A stretch of 64,000 nt of DNA from Sinohyriopsis cumingii (Eukaryota; Mollusca; Bivalvia; Unionida; Unionidae), in assembly GCA_028554795.2 (NCBI GenBank), contig CM068824.1, forward strand, positions 163,798,130-163,862,129, in the 5' to 3' direction. The notes under the pieces are model-generated. The model saw nothing but the letters and a program-made list of their open reading frames with translations, was not told the DNA's origin and did no database searches. How positions within the stretch are numbered: the first letter of the stretch is position 1; the number at the start of each line of letters is the position of its first letter. Shown here in pieces: positions 31,140-43,140 of the stretch. The position numbers and the translations under genes were made by a program.

Positions 31140-33780
31140 CCAATTTGTTACAGTAATATGCAGTACCCTTATGCACGTGGCAAAGTACATGGAAATCCAG
31201 CAAATCGGTCCAACCAGAATAAAAGTCAGCAGGCATAACGCACTAAAATCAAGTTCCCCGAACAAGCAACAACAAGACGCCACGAAGAAGAATGATGGGG
31301 AAGCATGTACAAAGACAAACCAAACATGGACCATGCCAAACCAAACAAAACAATCCAAATACAATGCATCCACAAAAAGGTCCTTAAACTCAATGTGAAA
31401 CACAACACCTTAAGCAACGACGAGATCGCTCAAGAGTTGATAACTCAAGGAGCTGACAACTCCATGACATTTAGACTACGGGCTAAATGTGGTCTTGTGT
31501 CACTGGGAATACTATTAGAGTTCAGTTCACTCCCCCCATTGCCTGTCCTTTGTTATGGCTGATTCTACACCTTCAAGATTACATAAACAAACTCCGCTTC
31601 CTCCGCAATTGCAAACCATGGGGACATTATGCCAATAAATGCAAACACACAACTAAATTTTTCAATATTTATGACCCTGGTAAAACATATACTATTTCCC
31701 CACTGAACTATACTCAATTAACAAGCTTCGCTAATGAGTCCTCTAATCTGTGGCGATTTCAATACACATAGCAAGCGATGGGGAGGAAATCACATGAACA
31801 AGAGAGGCTCAATGATTGAAGAATGGGTATATAACAATAATCTAGTCATAGTAAATGACGGGTCCCAAACTAGGATTAGCCCAGAGGACGGTTCATTAAC
31901 AGCAATAGACCTGACAATCTGCACTCCCAATTTAGCAACCATGACAAATTGGGAAGTGGAGAAAGAAATTAGACTAGGTAGAGACCATTTCCCAATACAT
32001 ATTAACATAAATCTCACAAACACAATAGCCACCTCATCAAAGCTACCCAGCTGGAGATTGGATAAAGCCGACTGGCACACTTTCAATTCCTTACTTTCCG
32101 TCATAACTAAGCAAACCTATAAGACGAGCATATCGACAAATATAATAAATAACATCATAGATGCGATAAATGCAGCCGCCGCAAAAAGCATCCCCAAAAC
32201 AGGAGCAGGTATCAACACAATTGCAAAACCATCCATCCCATGGTGGAATGACGACTGCAAAAATATAATTAAGGAGAAGAAGAAACCCCTTAAGAAATTC
32301 CGTCATACAGGGCAATCATCAGACTATTTGGAGTATAAAAACAAGAAAAAACAGAAGAGCAAAGGAAACATCATGGCAAACATAATGCTCCACCCTTGAA
32401 ATTAAGCAGTGCAATTCCAAATAGGTTTGGGGACAAAAAAAAGCCATGAGAGGCAGCAACAGTAACAACATTTCAAGTATCAAGGGTGCGGCAACTAACA
32501 AAAAAAAGGGTGATCAACTGGCTTTTTTTGTTGTTGCCGGAATGAGCAGCAATAACAATCGTTCAGCACAATTTCAGGCACACTGAACAACAGTAGAGAG
32601 TCCTCATCTTTTTACTGACCTGGACCCCAAAATTTCTCCCTAAATGCTGTTTTTACCATTGGAGAATAGAAAATAGCTATCAGAAACAAGAAATCCACCT
32701 CGCTAGGAGAAGATAACCTAGGATATGAAAGCTATAATAAATATTCCACCCAATATCGAAGAAAACCTGCTAGACATGATAAATAAATCTTGGAAGACAG
32801 GACAAGTATCCCAAAATGGAAACAATCTATATTTATCCCAATACCAAAAGCTGGTAAAGACCCAACCGAATTATAATCCTAAAGACCGATCTCACTCACT
32901 GACACTATGTGCAAGGTGATGGAGACAATGATCAGCAACAGGCTTAAACATCACCTCGAAAGTAATAACCACATTTCAAAGAACCAAAGTGGATTCATTA
33001 ACAAAAGATCCATCCTGGACCAACTGTTAAGGCTAGAATCGCGCATCAAATTAGCATTCAACGCTAACCGAAAATGCGATCGACATCTCATAGCAATCTT
33101 TATTGACCATGAAAAAGCCTTTAATCTGGTTTGGGCCGATGTTCTTATCTCTAAGCTGAACCACTATGGGTTCAGTGGGCGCATGCACAAATGGATTCAA
33201 AACTTCCTTAAAGGAGGACAAATCAGAATCAGAATAGGAGACCAATATTCAGAAGATCACGAGAAAACCTCCTAAGGAAACAGAACTACTACCATTAAAC
33301 ATGATGAAAGAAGTCCAATTTGTGGAATTTTTTATGGGTGTCATCCCATATTAACATACACAGCAATGACAAAGCTGACTTTGCGGCAAAAAACAAACTC
33401 AATGACTCAAACACTTCCCTTATTGGGTATAGCATTACAGAGTTATACAGCATGATATCCAAGCAAATCACATAAAATAGCAAACTGAGTGACTCATGCC
33501 CGAAAGGTCGTACGCTGTACTCGATACAAAAAAACCGTGAGTCGCAAAATCAATGCCCAAATAACAACCAACAAGCCATAAATTGGATCAAAACTGGCAA
33601 AACTCTGCTAGCAGGAAGTATGGGGAAATATATACAAATCAATAAAGAAAGAGGAGACAATTGTCCCTCTTGCTCTACCACTGAGAATCTTCAATATTTG
33701 CCCTACACACAAAATACCAAGGGAAACACTATCCATTTCTCTTAAGAACATTGGCTCTCCTTATAACTTTCCTTAACTAT
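31140..33780 (+). pseudogene. LINE copy A (I/Nimb-like, RNase H-bearing), internally deleted
   Basis: ORF1 remnant with a CCHC-like end (CKPWGHYANKCKH, about 31,610-31,650). Endonuclease part of ORF2 at 31,734-32,399: LICGDFNTHSKRWGG, TAIDLTICTPN, GRDHFPIHI. RT fingers at 32,907-33,275: ISNRLKHHLESNN, NQSGFINKRSILDQL, IFIDHEKAFNLVW (motif A with Asp), then HYGFSGRMHKWIQNFLKGG. Directly after 33,300 come RNase H C-terminal remnants and a zinc-binding end (RGDNCPSCSTTENLQYL). The palm with the FADD box and most of RNase H are missing, which is an internal deletion. The start of ORF2 is also lost. It lies where the right side of the Maverick should be. Confidence 0.8.
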
Positions 33781-33979
33781 TATACCAGAACAACCCCAAC
33801 CCTAAGCTATCATACTAATCCTTACTATTGTCCTCAAAGAAACAGACAAAACATGTAAAATCTAATCAATCTCAGCAAGACATATTAAACTTGAGAGCCT
33901 CGGCCAAAACGAATCATATGACTGATGCCGAAACATGCAGATTGCTACAGATTAAATATACACCTTAATGAATCCTGCC

Positions 33980-34580
33980 TGAGTGGGGAAGTGGGTGCGG
34001 ATGTGGTATACGGTTTACGGCCCAAATAGGGGTATGTACCAGACTGCGCGGGATGATGACACACATGCACCCATCACCCACTTAGACAATGCAGGCGGCG
34101 TTGAAAGTGTGATTCGTTAAGCAAAGCAGTACGGTGGCAGGTATACTTAAGTCTAAAGTCACATCAATGAATTTGGTGTGACATTACAATAAGCGATAAG
34201 CAATAAGTAACGTAGCAATGCAATGTATCTATTGGTCTCATTCCTAAAAAAAAAATATTGGCTATTCACCCTTTTTCCACCCTTACCAACCTCCCTGATC
34301 ATTCCATTAACAACTATAATATTGAAGCGAAAACCCCACCGAGTCGCATAAATGATTCCGATTCCATAGAGACGGCTGAAATCTTATTAGAGGCTTTAAT
34401 CATTCTGTCTAGGTTGGGAAGTGTTTGCGGAGGTGCAATACGGTTTATCGCCCATGTAGGGGTTGATACCAGCCTGTTCGCGGGCCGGCTGCCACACCTG
34501 CACATATCACCAATTACGTCAGTGCAGGCGGCATTAGAAGTGTGACTCGCTAAGCAGTGCAATACAACTACAGGTACAAT
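33980..34580 (+). repeat. ~170 bp duplicated segment, two copies
   Basis: 33,980-34,150 and 34,405-34,580 share GGGAAGTG(G/T)(G/T)TGCGGA, ATACGGTTTA(C/T)(G)GCCCA and TGCAGGCGGC(G/A)TT, then GAAGTGTGA and AAGCAGT. Divergence is about one base in five. An (A)10 run lies at about 34,244. This is in LINE A's 3' part; it could be a 3' UTR duplication. Confidence 0.65.
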
Positions 34581-34719
34581 GGAGTGGTTGGCGGCCATAC
34601 CATCCCAATCCCTCCCAAATACAACTTTTAACAAATTCTTCATTCGTTCTTCTCCATCTTAGGAGATAGTGGATCATTCAAATATAAAGCAATCAAAACT
34701 GGTCGTTCAAATTAGTTAC

Positions 34720-35000
34720 TATAACTTAAGGTGGCTTAAACCCCAGCCATCAGGACCAGCTGAACAATGCAGCAACGATTATACTAACTAAATCACTAAG
34801 TATAGCGTATAACCCCAACTTAGCTTTATAAGGTGGCTAAAAATCCAAAGCGATGAGGCCCAGCCGCACAAAGTGGCAAAATAAAATTAGTCATTAAGAT
34901 ATAGGACCCCAAAAATTAGACAAATAAAGTGGCTAAAACCCAGATATCAGGTCCCCTGCACAAAACGGAAAACTATACATTCTAAGTAAGGTTCCCTATT
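34720..35000 (+). repeat. ~80 bp repeat in LINE 3' region (copy A)
   Basis: Three units with (A)AGGTGGCTAAAACCCAG, CATCAGG(A/C)CC and GCACAA(A/G)GTGG. Related units follow LINE B (38,820-38,890) and LINE C (41,710-41,980), so they are part of the 3' UTR of this LINE family. Confidence 0.7.
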
Positions 35001-35461
35001 AACATTCCAATTAAATCCCCATAAAATATATTAGGTAGATCCACTATGCCACCTCTACTACTATAAACAGCACAAATAATGTTTTCCAAATTATAATTTA
35101 CGGCAAGACGACACCATTTACCTTTCGTAAAAAATGGAGGATAAAACAAATGATCCTGGATACAAGGCGCCTTCCTCCCATTCAGTCCGACAATCCCTGC
35201 CTCCGGCGGACATTTTGTTCACAAGTGAGTGCGTGTGGGACAATTCCCACTCACCACATGTCCCGTGAGACAAGAATGTCTCAGAAACGGACAATTCAAC
35301 CAGCACACGGTGTGTGCATTAAAGCGTTGGGGGAAGCGGCACAATTACGTCCCCCTCGAAAAAATGTATCAGCCCACTTTGGGGGCATTAGACGGTCACG
35401 CATGGCCCAGTGGACTAATGTGACCTAAATTCAACGAACAAACGAACAGTCTGCCCATCCA
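35001..35461. other. no assigned gene; short protein-like frame
   Basis: At 35,152-35,270 a plus frame (GYKAPSSHSVRQSLPPADIL) is open and non-repetitive for about 38 codons, then stops. No family recognised and no clear start, so not called as a gene. Confidence 0.3.
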
Positions 35462-35930
35462 TTGCTGACTCGCCAACCTATGAAGATTTATTCAAGACTA
35501 GCTAAGCTAAACGAAGCTTACGTGAAATTAAAACGTGTAAGGCAAAGCCTGATACCCAAGCCTGTAAAGATAGAAAATGTCAGGATGTTGAAAGTGACTG
35601 AAGACCTGATAAAAGAGCTCTTCAGAAAGGAAAACAAGAAGAGTGGACGAAGAAGTATAGACTTCAGAAGCAGCAGAGAGGGCAGCAACAACAGCAGCAG
35701 CATCAACAGCAGGAGCTAGACAGGATTTGTCGACTGCCGTGTAGACACGAAAGAGTTCTTCTCTTTCCGAAGAAGCAGGCCTTATCCTGTGGGAAAGCCT
35801 GCCGACAGATGGGAACGCAATCTTAGACCATAAAAGATTGCCATAATCCTCGTCCACAAAAACAGCCCTTTTTATGGCTACCCAACTACTCTAGAAAAGA
35901 AGTACTCGTCCAATTGCCAATCATATAATT
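35462..35930 (+). pseudogene. charged module, copy at 35.5 kb
   Basis: The frame from 35,480 encodes a helical basic segment (AKLNEAYVKLKRVRQSL, VTEDLIKELFRKENKK). A neighbouring frame is Gln-rich (QKQQRGQQQQQQHQQQ) with RICRLPCRHERVLLF. At 35,866-35,921 LWLPNYSRKEVLVQLP matches the motif of the other copies (FRATNFSRKEI type). A GTGTGTTTGTGTTTG tract follows at about 36,010, as TG-rich tracts do after other copies. It directly precedes LINE B. Broken; function unknown. Confidence 0.45.
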
Positions 35931-36119
35931 TTGTATGACTTTATATTTGTTTTATATCAAAATATAGAAGTGTTTCTATAACCACTTCGTTTCCGTAGCT
36001 TGTCAAATAATCTGTGTGTTTGTGTTTGTAGTTAGTGATTGTATGTAAAACAAAATGTGAATGAATGTTTCTTTTAGGTCGGCGCGTTCCATGTGATGGA
36101 TGGTAATTTGGGTCTTGTA

Positions 36120-38034
36120 AGTTTTCCAAACTCAACCAATATGGTATTACAGGTCGTATGCCTTGCTGGATCTCGAATTTTCTAACAGGAAGACAAATCT
36201 AAACCATAATAGGGGATGCACACTCAGAAACACACACATTGGACAATGGAACACCACAAGGAAGTGTGATTAGCCCTACACTACTCAACATCATGGTCAA
36301 CGAACTCAGCAAATATGTTAACACCAACCAAGTAGAACTATCACAATTTGCTGACGACGGTGGTATCTGGAAAGCGGGCAACCCAAACAGCCAAGAAATT
36401 ATCAAACAAATCCAACTCAACCTAGATAAGATGGAACCTGGGCTGACAACTGGGGCTTCAAAATATCCAAAACGAAAACTGTAGGAATACTTTTTTCTCC
36501 ATCAAATAAGCACAAACTAACATACCCTAAACTGTATCTACAAAAAAACACCAATAAACGTTGTTAAAAATACATACTTCCTATGAATGTTGCCGGATGA
36601 ACAATTAACCTGGCAATCCCATATTACCAACATCATTCAGAGATGCAATAAAGACCTAAACCTACTTAAAAACATAAAGGGAACAACATGGGGAACAGAC
36701 CAACAAACCATGTTAATGTTATATAGGTCACTAATTAGATCTAAACTAGATTATGTCTGCCAGGTATATGCATCGGCAAACACAAATTTACTTAAAATAT
36801 TAAACAACATTCAGTACAAAGCACTATGGCTCTGCACAGGAACACTTCCAAACACTGCCTTAGAAGAATTACAAATCTTAACAGGGGACGTACCCCTATG
36901 CCTAAGAAGAGAGGAGCAGACCCTCAGGTATGCTATCAGGAACTCCGTACACATGGATAACAACCCTACCAAAATTACAATCAACAAATGCCTAATACCA
37001 TTTAGGCCAAAACTTGTTCCAAATCCATCTGGAGCTAACAAGGTACACACTCTCTGTACCGAATGTCAATGGGGAATACAAGCTGAACAACACCAACTAA
37101 TTGACAAGACACCATGGAAAAACAGCACCCCAAACATCAACCTAACAGCACAAAAACTTGGGTCCAAAAGTGACAACCCAATAGGCCTCCTAGCGGAAGT
37201 ACAAAAAAAAATCATAATAGAAGAATACCCGACTCATGTAAAAATTTACACAGACGGTTCCAAATCACAAGAGCTAAACAGAACAGGAGCAGCTGTGGTT
37301 ATACCAGAACATAACATCGAAATAGTTGAAAGACTCCCAAACGACTGCTCAGTCTATACAGCCGAATTCTGGGCCATAAATGAAGCACTAAAATGGATTA
37401 CAAATACAACCATAACCAACATGTAATCATCACCAACTCCCTCAGTGTACTTAAATCACTGGAATCTGGTCTATCCAAAAGTAGAGCAAATCTAATGGAA
37501 ACAGCGCTACAAACAGTTAGGCAAATAGAAACTAAAAAACAAAAACTGACATTCCTGTGGGTACCCTCATACATTAACCTACCAGGAAATGATAAAGCAG
37601 ATCTAAGTGCAAAATCCAGCCTCACAAAAAACACAACTTTGGCCATGCAATATAGTGTAACAGAAATATACAGACAAATAACCCCAAAAATCAACAACAA
37701 ATGGCAACAAATATGGGACAACACCACCAAGGGCAGACACCTATACCAAAGGCAAAAAAGGGTGAATAGACATATTACAGTACCTAAGACGCTACAAAAC
37801 TCAGATATTAGACTTATAAATAGAATAAGAACTGCCAAAACCCTGCTTAAGGGAAGCTTTGGAAGACATCTTAACAAAGGACTTGACAACCATACCCAAT
37901 GTCCTCATTACACCAGCATAGAGACTCTGGAACACGTATTTAATCATTGCCCCCATTACCATTCACACAGAATGGAACTCCAAAAACAACCCACAAAAAA
38001 TCGGGTTCCTCCTACAAATATCCAGACTTCCTAA
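36120..38034 (+). pseudogene. LINE copy B: RT palm, thumb and RNase H
   Basis: Begins inside RT at NQYGITGRMPCWISNFL, the same place where copy A stops. GTPQGSVISPTLLNIMVNEL and the catalytic FADDGG follow (36,239-36,484; Asp pair at about 36,350). Thumb: 36,587-37,000 (WQSHITNIIQRCNKDLNLLK). RNase H: KIYTDGSKSQ at about 37,245, YTAEFWAINEALKWI, then NSLSVLKSLESG and FLWVPSYINLPGNDKADLSA in the next frame (37,393-38,034). The zinc-binding end has HVFNHCPHYHSH. Such a RT-RNase H order is found in the I/Nimb/Ingi group of LINEs. The long frames and a single shift near 37,400 make this the best-preserved copy. Confidence 0.85.
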
Positions 38035-38239
38035 ATCTTAAAACAAACAGCAATAAAGAACTAACATGCAAAAACATAATATTATACTTAAAACAAATAA
38101 ACAAGTATGATAAACTATGACCCAAGGAGTTAAGAGCAATAATTGCTGACTGAAAAGCGAACTCAAGGTCTGAAACAGGACAAACACAATCAAAAAAATA
38201 AAAAATAAATATAAAAAAATAGGTTACTAAATAGGCACC

Positions 38240-38630
38240 AAACAAAGAGAACAGGTACCTTTGAGAAGTCCCCAGGACCTGATTATTCAGCAAAGGTGCC
38301 TGCATACTCAATAAATACACCTAAAGCAATAAACAGGAATAAACAAACAAACATCAAAATATAGACAATAGGTATTAACCAACGAGGACAGGCTCCTTTG
38401 ATAAGTCCACCCGGACCCGAGTATTCAGCAAAGGAGCCTGTACCTAACCAAAAACAACAAAATAAGAAGGGAGGTAACTCCCCTTATAAAAGACAGACAT
38501 AAGACAGATAATAGGGTATAAATTACAGTTAATAGGATTTTTAACTATAAAAAAGGGGGACAGGCACCTTTGATAAGTCCACCCGGACCTGAGTATTCAG
38601 CAAAGGGGCCTGCACCTATAAACATAGATA
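38240..38630 (+). repeat. three hairpin-bearing repeats in LINE B 3' UTR
   Basis: At 38,255, 38,390 and 38,560: CCTTTGATAAGTCCACCCGG, ACC(T/C)GAGTATTCAGCAAAGG and GGCCTG. The outer arms AGGC(A/T)CCTTTG and CAAAGG(G/A)GCCTG pair, so each unit can fold into a stem with a ~30-base loop. Spacing is 135-170 bp. Confidence 0.75.
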
Positions 38631-38819
38631 CAAGAAATGAGAAAAAAAAATCAAAATAGAGACAAAATTAGGAAAAAGAGCACAACTCCCAAACACGCAA
38701 CGTTTCTCCTTTCTGTACCCTCCCAACTCTCTCCAAATGCATGTTTTTATATACTAACCATAACATCTAAGGTCTGACAACAAGAACAGAACACCAATTA
38801 ACACCCTAAATTTAGAAAT

Positions 38820-38890
38820 ATAAGGTGACATAAGTCCAGTCATCAGGACCCTCCGCACAAGGCGGAACAAAAATAAAGTCACAACAAAAA
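38820..38890 (+). repeat. ~80 bp repeat unit in LINE 3' region (copy B)
   Basis: A single unit, AAGGTGACATAAGTCCAGTC then ATCAGGACCCTCCGCACAAG, matching the three-unit runs after LINE A and LINE C. Confidence 0.65.
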
Positions 38891-39332
38891 CTTTAAATTA
38901 ACAGCGCACTACACAGGGAACACAGCACTTCCTTCAGACCAAGTGCTGACATCTTTATTCTAAAAAAAATATTTTTTTATTACATATTTCATAACATAGG
39001 GCTTGAGGCACAATGTTCATTAAGATGGTAGTTGGTGGTTGTGTGGCAGTTAACATCAAAGAACAGTAGAAGAGGACTCCAACAGGAAAGACCAGCAGCC
39101 CACAACAACGAGGGAAAGAAAATACAGACATTTATCAATTGCCTCAATAGGAGCTCTCATTTTGGCTTTTGAAGAACTCTTTAGATTATAGATACACCAC
39201 TTTTTTGTGGCCCTAATTCAATATGACCATTTTTGGACACCGCCATCAAAATTCAAAACCTAAATTACAATACAAGAACTAAAATTACCGGGAGACAAAC
39301 ACCTAACAGACTGGCATCATTTTCTTATTTTA

Positions 39333-39373
<41 letters not shown>

Positions 39374-39845
39374 GAAAGTACACTCTATGCACAAACAAAA
39401 AGGAAACAAAAAACTACTACAAGTCAAAAGTATATCAAAATTTAATAACTTCTAAGATTATGTTAATTACTGTGGCTAACACAACATTGATATATTCAAC
39501 GTCCACTAGTACAAGTGGACTAAATTTGAACAAATAGGCTTTGGCGTTTCTAACAACATGGACCTGTGACATCGGGCGCCTCCTGGATATATGTCTTCCC
39601 TCCTTTGCCACGCTCAGACATTATAAATAAGTAGTGCGGCTATCGCACACAAACACGGGGATGTAGTGGCTCCATTCCTACAAACCCGACCAATTAAATA
39701 GCCTGGTCATCAGGCATTAACAAGACGCAAAAGTACTAGTTTACATAAGCGCCTATAATTTTATATTTGATTCGATTCTTGTAAGTTTTGTTGTCATGGT
39801 ATGTTTTCCTTTACGTCCGCGTAAATGTTAATGTTAAAGCGTTCG
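38891..39845. other. no gene; LINE tail and microsatellite
   Basis: Contains an (ATT)n tract at about 39,335-39,370. A 100-bp segment (39,545-39,650: GGACCTGTGACATCGGGCGC, CCCTCCTTTGCCACGCTCAG) has a diverged copy at 42,120-42,220. Confidence 0.6.
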
Positions 39846-40486
39846 TTAGTCTGGCTAGCCAGAGTTGACTAGTGAACATAAACTATGAATAACATAATTG
39901 CTAAATTCTTGGAGATTCAGATGCACCTGGAGTATGCCAGGCGCATACTAGATGAGCTGGCTATGGAGGCCATAGCCGAAGAAGCTAGAATTGAAGAAGA
40001 GGAGGAGGACAAGAAAAAGAAAGAAGAGGAGGAAAACGAAAGAGGGATCCTGCCTCATCCCATACTGAGACCTCTATGTGAGTGAAGCCTGAGGTGAGGG
40101 CACCTCCATGACCAGCACCACAACCAGTAGCTGCACCACAGCCACTACCACCAGTATTAAGAGTCTTGATTCCCCAGATGGAAAACTGGGAAGAGGAGTT
40201 GCGAGAGCAGCCACTTCAACAACAACATCATCCTCTGGTCTGGCTTAGGAGAAGACATAGGGAAGTCTTCACTATCCTAGAAACTTAAGATTGGGGTACT
40301 GAAGCAACTCAACCCCCCTCTGCACTCACAAGACCAAGACTAAACTGGGAGCAAGACTGGAGTAGAAGATCTATCTGTGGTGCCTGGCCTGGGAGGTGCC
40401 AGCATTAACCTGGTGCATCTGAAGTTAAAGATCCCAACGCTTTTCAGGGCTAACCAGATCTCTGGAAAAGATACTATTCAAGTTGC
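39846..40486 (+). pseudogene. charged module, copy R1
   Basis: A leader GTCTGGCTAGCCAGAGTTGA is shared with the copy at 42,548. ATG at 39,885 opens 66 codons: NNIIAKFLEIQMHLEYARRI then a Glu/Lys coil. One frame over, PQPLPPVLRVLIPQMENWEE and QPLQQQHHPLVWLRRRHREV continue to about 40,285. At 40,385-40,486 VPGLGGASINLVHLK and LFRANQISGKDTIQVAYL complete the module. The latter two match the minus-strand copy at 13.8 kb with changed codons. A TG-rich satellite follows at once. Not recognised; could be an ORF of the neighbouring LINE family or of an unknown element. Confidence 0.5.
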
Positions 40487-40499
40487 CTATTTGTGTGAA

Positions 40500-40870
40500 T
40501 GTGGAGTAGTGTGACTATAAACACTGACTCCTTTACTGATGTGTGTGTGTTTGTAGGCGTGCGCGTACGTTTGTATGTTTGTTTGTGTGTGTGTTTGTAT
40601 GCGTTCGCGTACGTTTGTGTGTTTGTATGTGTGTTGCTTTGCGCGCGTAAGTTTGTATGGATAGTATTTTGTTTTTTTTTCCCCTTCCCGTGTGTGGATA
40701 GTATATTTGGGGTTTGTTTTTTCCTCTTCCCGTGTGTGGATAGTATATTTTATGTTTTTTTTCTTCTTTCCCTCCTTTCTGTGTTGATAGCAGATAATAT
40801 GTAGAGTTATTGTAAGGGTTGTTTTCCTTTCACGTCAGTGCTTCAAGCATATAAAGCATAGCGGTCGTCA
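40500..40870. repeat. inverted copy of the CTATCCACAC composite satellite
   Basis: On the plus strand: (TG)n, CGTACGTTTGTATG and TTCCCGTGTGTGGATAGTAT with ATTTGGGGTTTG. This is the reverse complement of 12,720-13,690, and the junction with ACTACTCCACATTCACAC on its flank is shared too. Confidence 0.9.
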
Positions 40871-40889
40871 GTCTGAACAAGAGCTAAAG

Positions 40890-41330
40890 TTAAAATAGTT
40901 ATAACAATGGAAAGTATGGCCAAATATCCTAATTCGGTGAAATTTACACTAATGGGTCAAAAGAAGAGCAGCAGCAGTAGTAATCACTGAATTAAATATC
41001 CAAATAGGAAACCGTCTACCTGACCACCTGCTCCATCTATACAGCAGAATTCTGAGCCATCTTGGAAACTATCAAGTGGATTACAGAAAACAACATTAAC
41101 AAGACAGTAATAATAAGTGACTCGCTTAGCGTCATTTCCTCTATACTCGCAAATAATACTAAACGAAGGGAAAATTTCCTTAGCCAAACCTACTTATTAC
41201 TCAAAGAACTAAATAACAACCAACAAAAAGTAGAATTCATGTGGATCCCATCCCACATCGATATAAAAGGAAATGAACTAGCTGACCAAGTAGAGAAACA
41301 CAAAATAAACACTCCTAATACTTAGTATTA
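40890..41330 (+). pseudogene. LINE copy C: RNase H fragment
   Basis: Contains IYTNGSKEEQ with Asp to Asn at the first catalytic position of RNase H (about 40,945). IYTAEF, ETIKWITENN, SDSLSVISSILA and EFMWIPSHIDIKGNELADQV (41,062-41,300) follow in order. All correspond to copy B at about 60 percent by eye. Nothing of RT is present: heavily 5'-truncated. Confidence 0.8.
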
Positions 41331-42547
41331 AAAAATTATTAATATTTACAACAACAAACACCACGGAGTGACTTGCAGGGGGAGCAGCGTGCCGCCCCTG
41401 ACAAGTGAGGGTCGCTAGGACATAATTGTCGCCAGTGCGCGATCTTGTTTCCATCACTGAGAGGGAGGGAGAGGCACGCTGCACCCATTAACTCCCTAAA
41501 ATTTTTTGTTTAAAATATTATTATTATTATTATTATTATTATTTCCATTGTTTTCTTTTATTTTCTACCTTTTTAATCCCTACAAACATAAAATCTAATA
41601 CTCTTCATGAACACTAATATTATAGCACTCCAGATCCAAACACTCTAGCCTGAAGGTGACAGCTTTAATTTTGGCAATGGTTTTTTAATTAATAATACAC
41701 CGAACAGACTCAAAATTAGAACTAATGAGGTGATCCAACACGCAAGACCATCATGCACCGCCGCACAGAGTGGATAACTCTCAGTCATTTTTAGGAAAGT
41801 AAGGCCCTAAATTAGCTCATATATGGTGGTCTATGCACCAGAGACCATCAGGCCCCGCAGCACAAGGCTGCAAACTAAAACATTCTTATTAAGGTTCACA
41901 AATGACCCCAAATTCTATATAACCTATAAGGTGGTCTAAAGTCCATGACTATAAAGCCCAATCACACAAGGTGGCAAACCTAGTCGTATAACAAAGCTGT
42001 CATCTATGATACCCCTATCCATCCTAACCTAAAAATTCCTAAACAAAAACAGCACAGAGTTTTATTGCAAATTGCACAAGACGACCAAAGTTAGGCCATA
42101 TACACTGGAGTCTAGGAGCACCGACCTGTGAACCGGGACCCAACCTGCCCACGCTCTCCTCCCTTGCCACAGTCGGACATCTAAACCAATTAACGTGCAG
42201 TGCACGCCCATACCACTACTGAAAATTCAGTAAAATTGCAACATAAATATGAGTGTGTGCTGGGTCTACTCCCACTCATATACACTCTACACGGTTCAGT
42301 GGATGCAGACATGAAACACGAGTGTGTGCTGGGTCTTTTTTTTCCCACTTGTTCTAAGCTCTCCGTTCAGGTAGTCAGGGATTTTCAATCAGTGGCACCA
42401 CCCGACGGCTTTAATTTAAATGTGCTCATTAATGGCGGGGGAAGTAACTTCAATTCCTTCCCTTAGGAGTAATTAAACAGCTTGATATGCAGGCATAAAA
42501 CAGTGGTACATGCACTGCTGTGCGAAAGCCATTCAATTCAAATTAAG
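41331..42547 (+). repeat. LINE C 3' region: (ATT)n and ~80 bp repeats
   Basis: (TTA)n at 41,515-41,545. Three units of the family repeat at 41,710-41,980 (TAAGGTGGTCTAAAGTCCA, CATCAGGCCCCG, GCACAAGG(C/T)(T/G)GCAAAC). Then the 42,120-42,220 copy of the 39,545 segment, and a 45-bp phrase around CGAGTGTGTGCTGGGTCT twice at 42,250 and 42,320. Confidence 0.65.
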
Positions 42548-43140
42548 TAAGTCTGGCTACCCTAGCGTTGACTAGTCAACACATAGGAAGATGAATTTGT
42601 TTAACGATTTAAAAGACAGCTGGTAGTGGATGATGGATACAGCCTTTGTAGTGGAAGTGCTTGCAGATGAATGGAAGTATCCAGGTAGCCTAGACTTTAT
42701 GACCAGTCTGAAAGTAGTGAGAGATCTGGATTAAGACATGATAGAGGAGGAAGTGGAAAAGTTAAGAGGCTTCATTAAACTTCAGTATGTTAGAGATGGA
42801 ACATTGAAGCAGGCCCTTGATGTGTGATTAAGGCGAGATACTTTTTAGAAGTAGTGAATTTTACAGAGTGGTCTTTTGTGAAGTGGGGATTACCAGAATA
42901 CCAGACAATAAAACGAAGAAGAAGAGAATAGTAGAGAAAGCGAGTAGATGGTGGAAGAACTGGAGAAAAAAGAAAAAGAATCCAAAGGCCCTTTTCGGGG
43001 TCATCGTTTGTCTCGGAAAGAATTGCTCTCTTGACGCTCGATCGCCCCTTATCACTGCTAATAATGTCATAAATTCAGGGTATGTGCCATGTGTATTTAC
43101 GTCTTCATTTTATAGATTTATTAGATTTTAGTGATTAGTT
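42548..43140 (+). pseudogene. charged module, copy R2 (N-terminal part)
   Basis: Shares the leader GTCTGGCTA(C/G)CC..GTTGACTAGT with R1. ATG at 42,591, then NLFNDLKDSW, a stop, and TAFVVEVLADEWKYPGSLDF and IEEEVEKLRGFIKLQYVRDG in the same frame. A shifted acidic stretch follows (VEELEKKEKESKGP), then RGHRLSRKELLS and CAMCIYVFIL, which match the minus-strand ORF at 11,497-12,015. The block ends with GACGCTCGATCGCCCC, also found inverted at 16,830. Confidence 0.45.

Noticed and set aside
34405-34580. tRNA-derived SINE (possible B box GGTTGATACC)
   Set aside because: No matching A box at the right distance, and the second copy at 33,980 does not keep the box.
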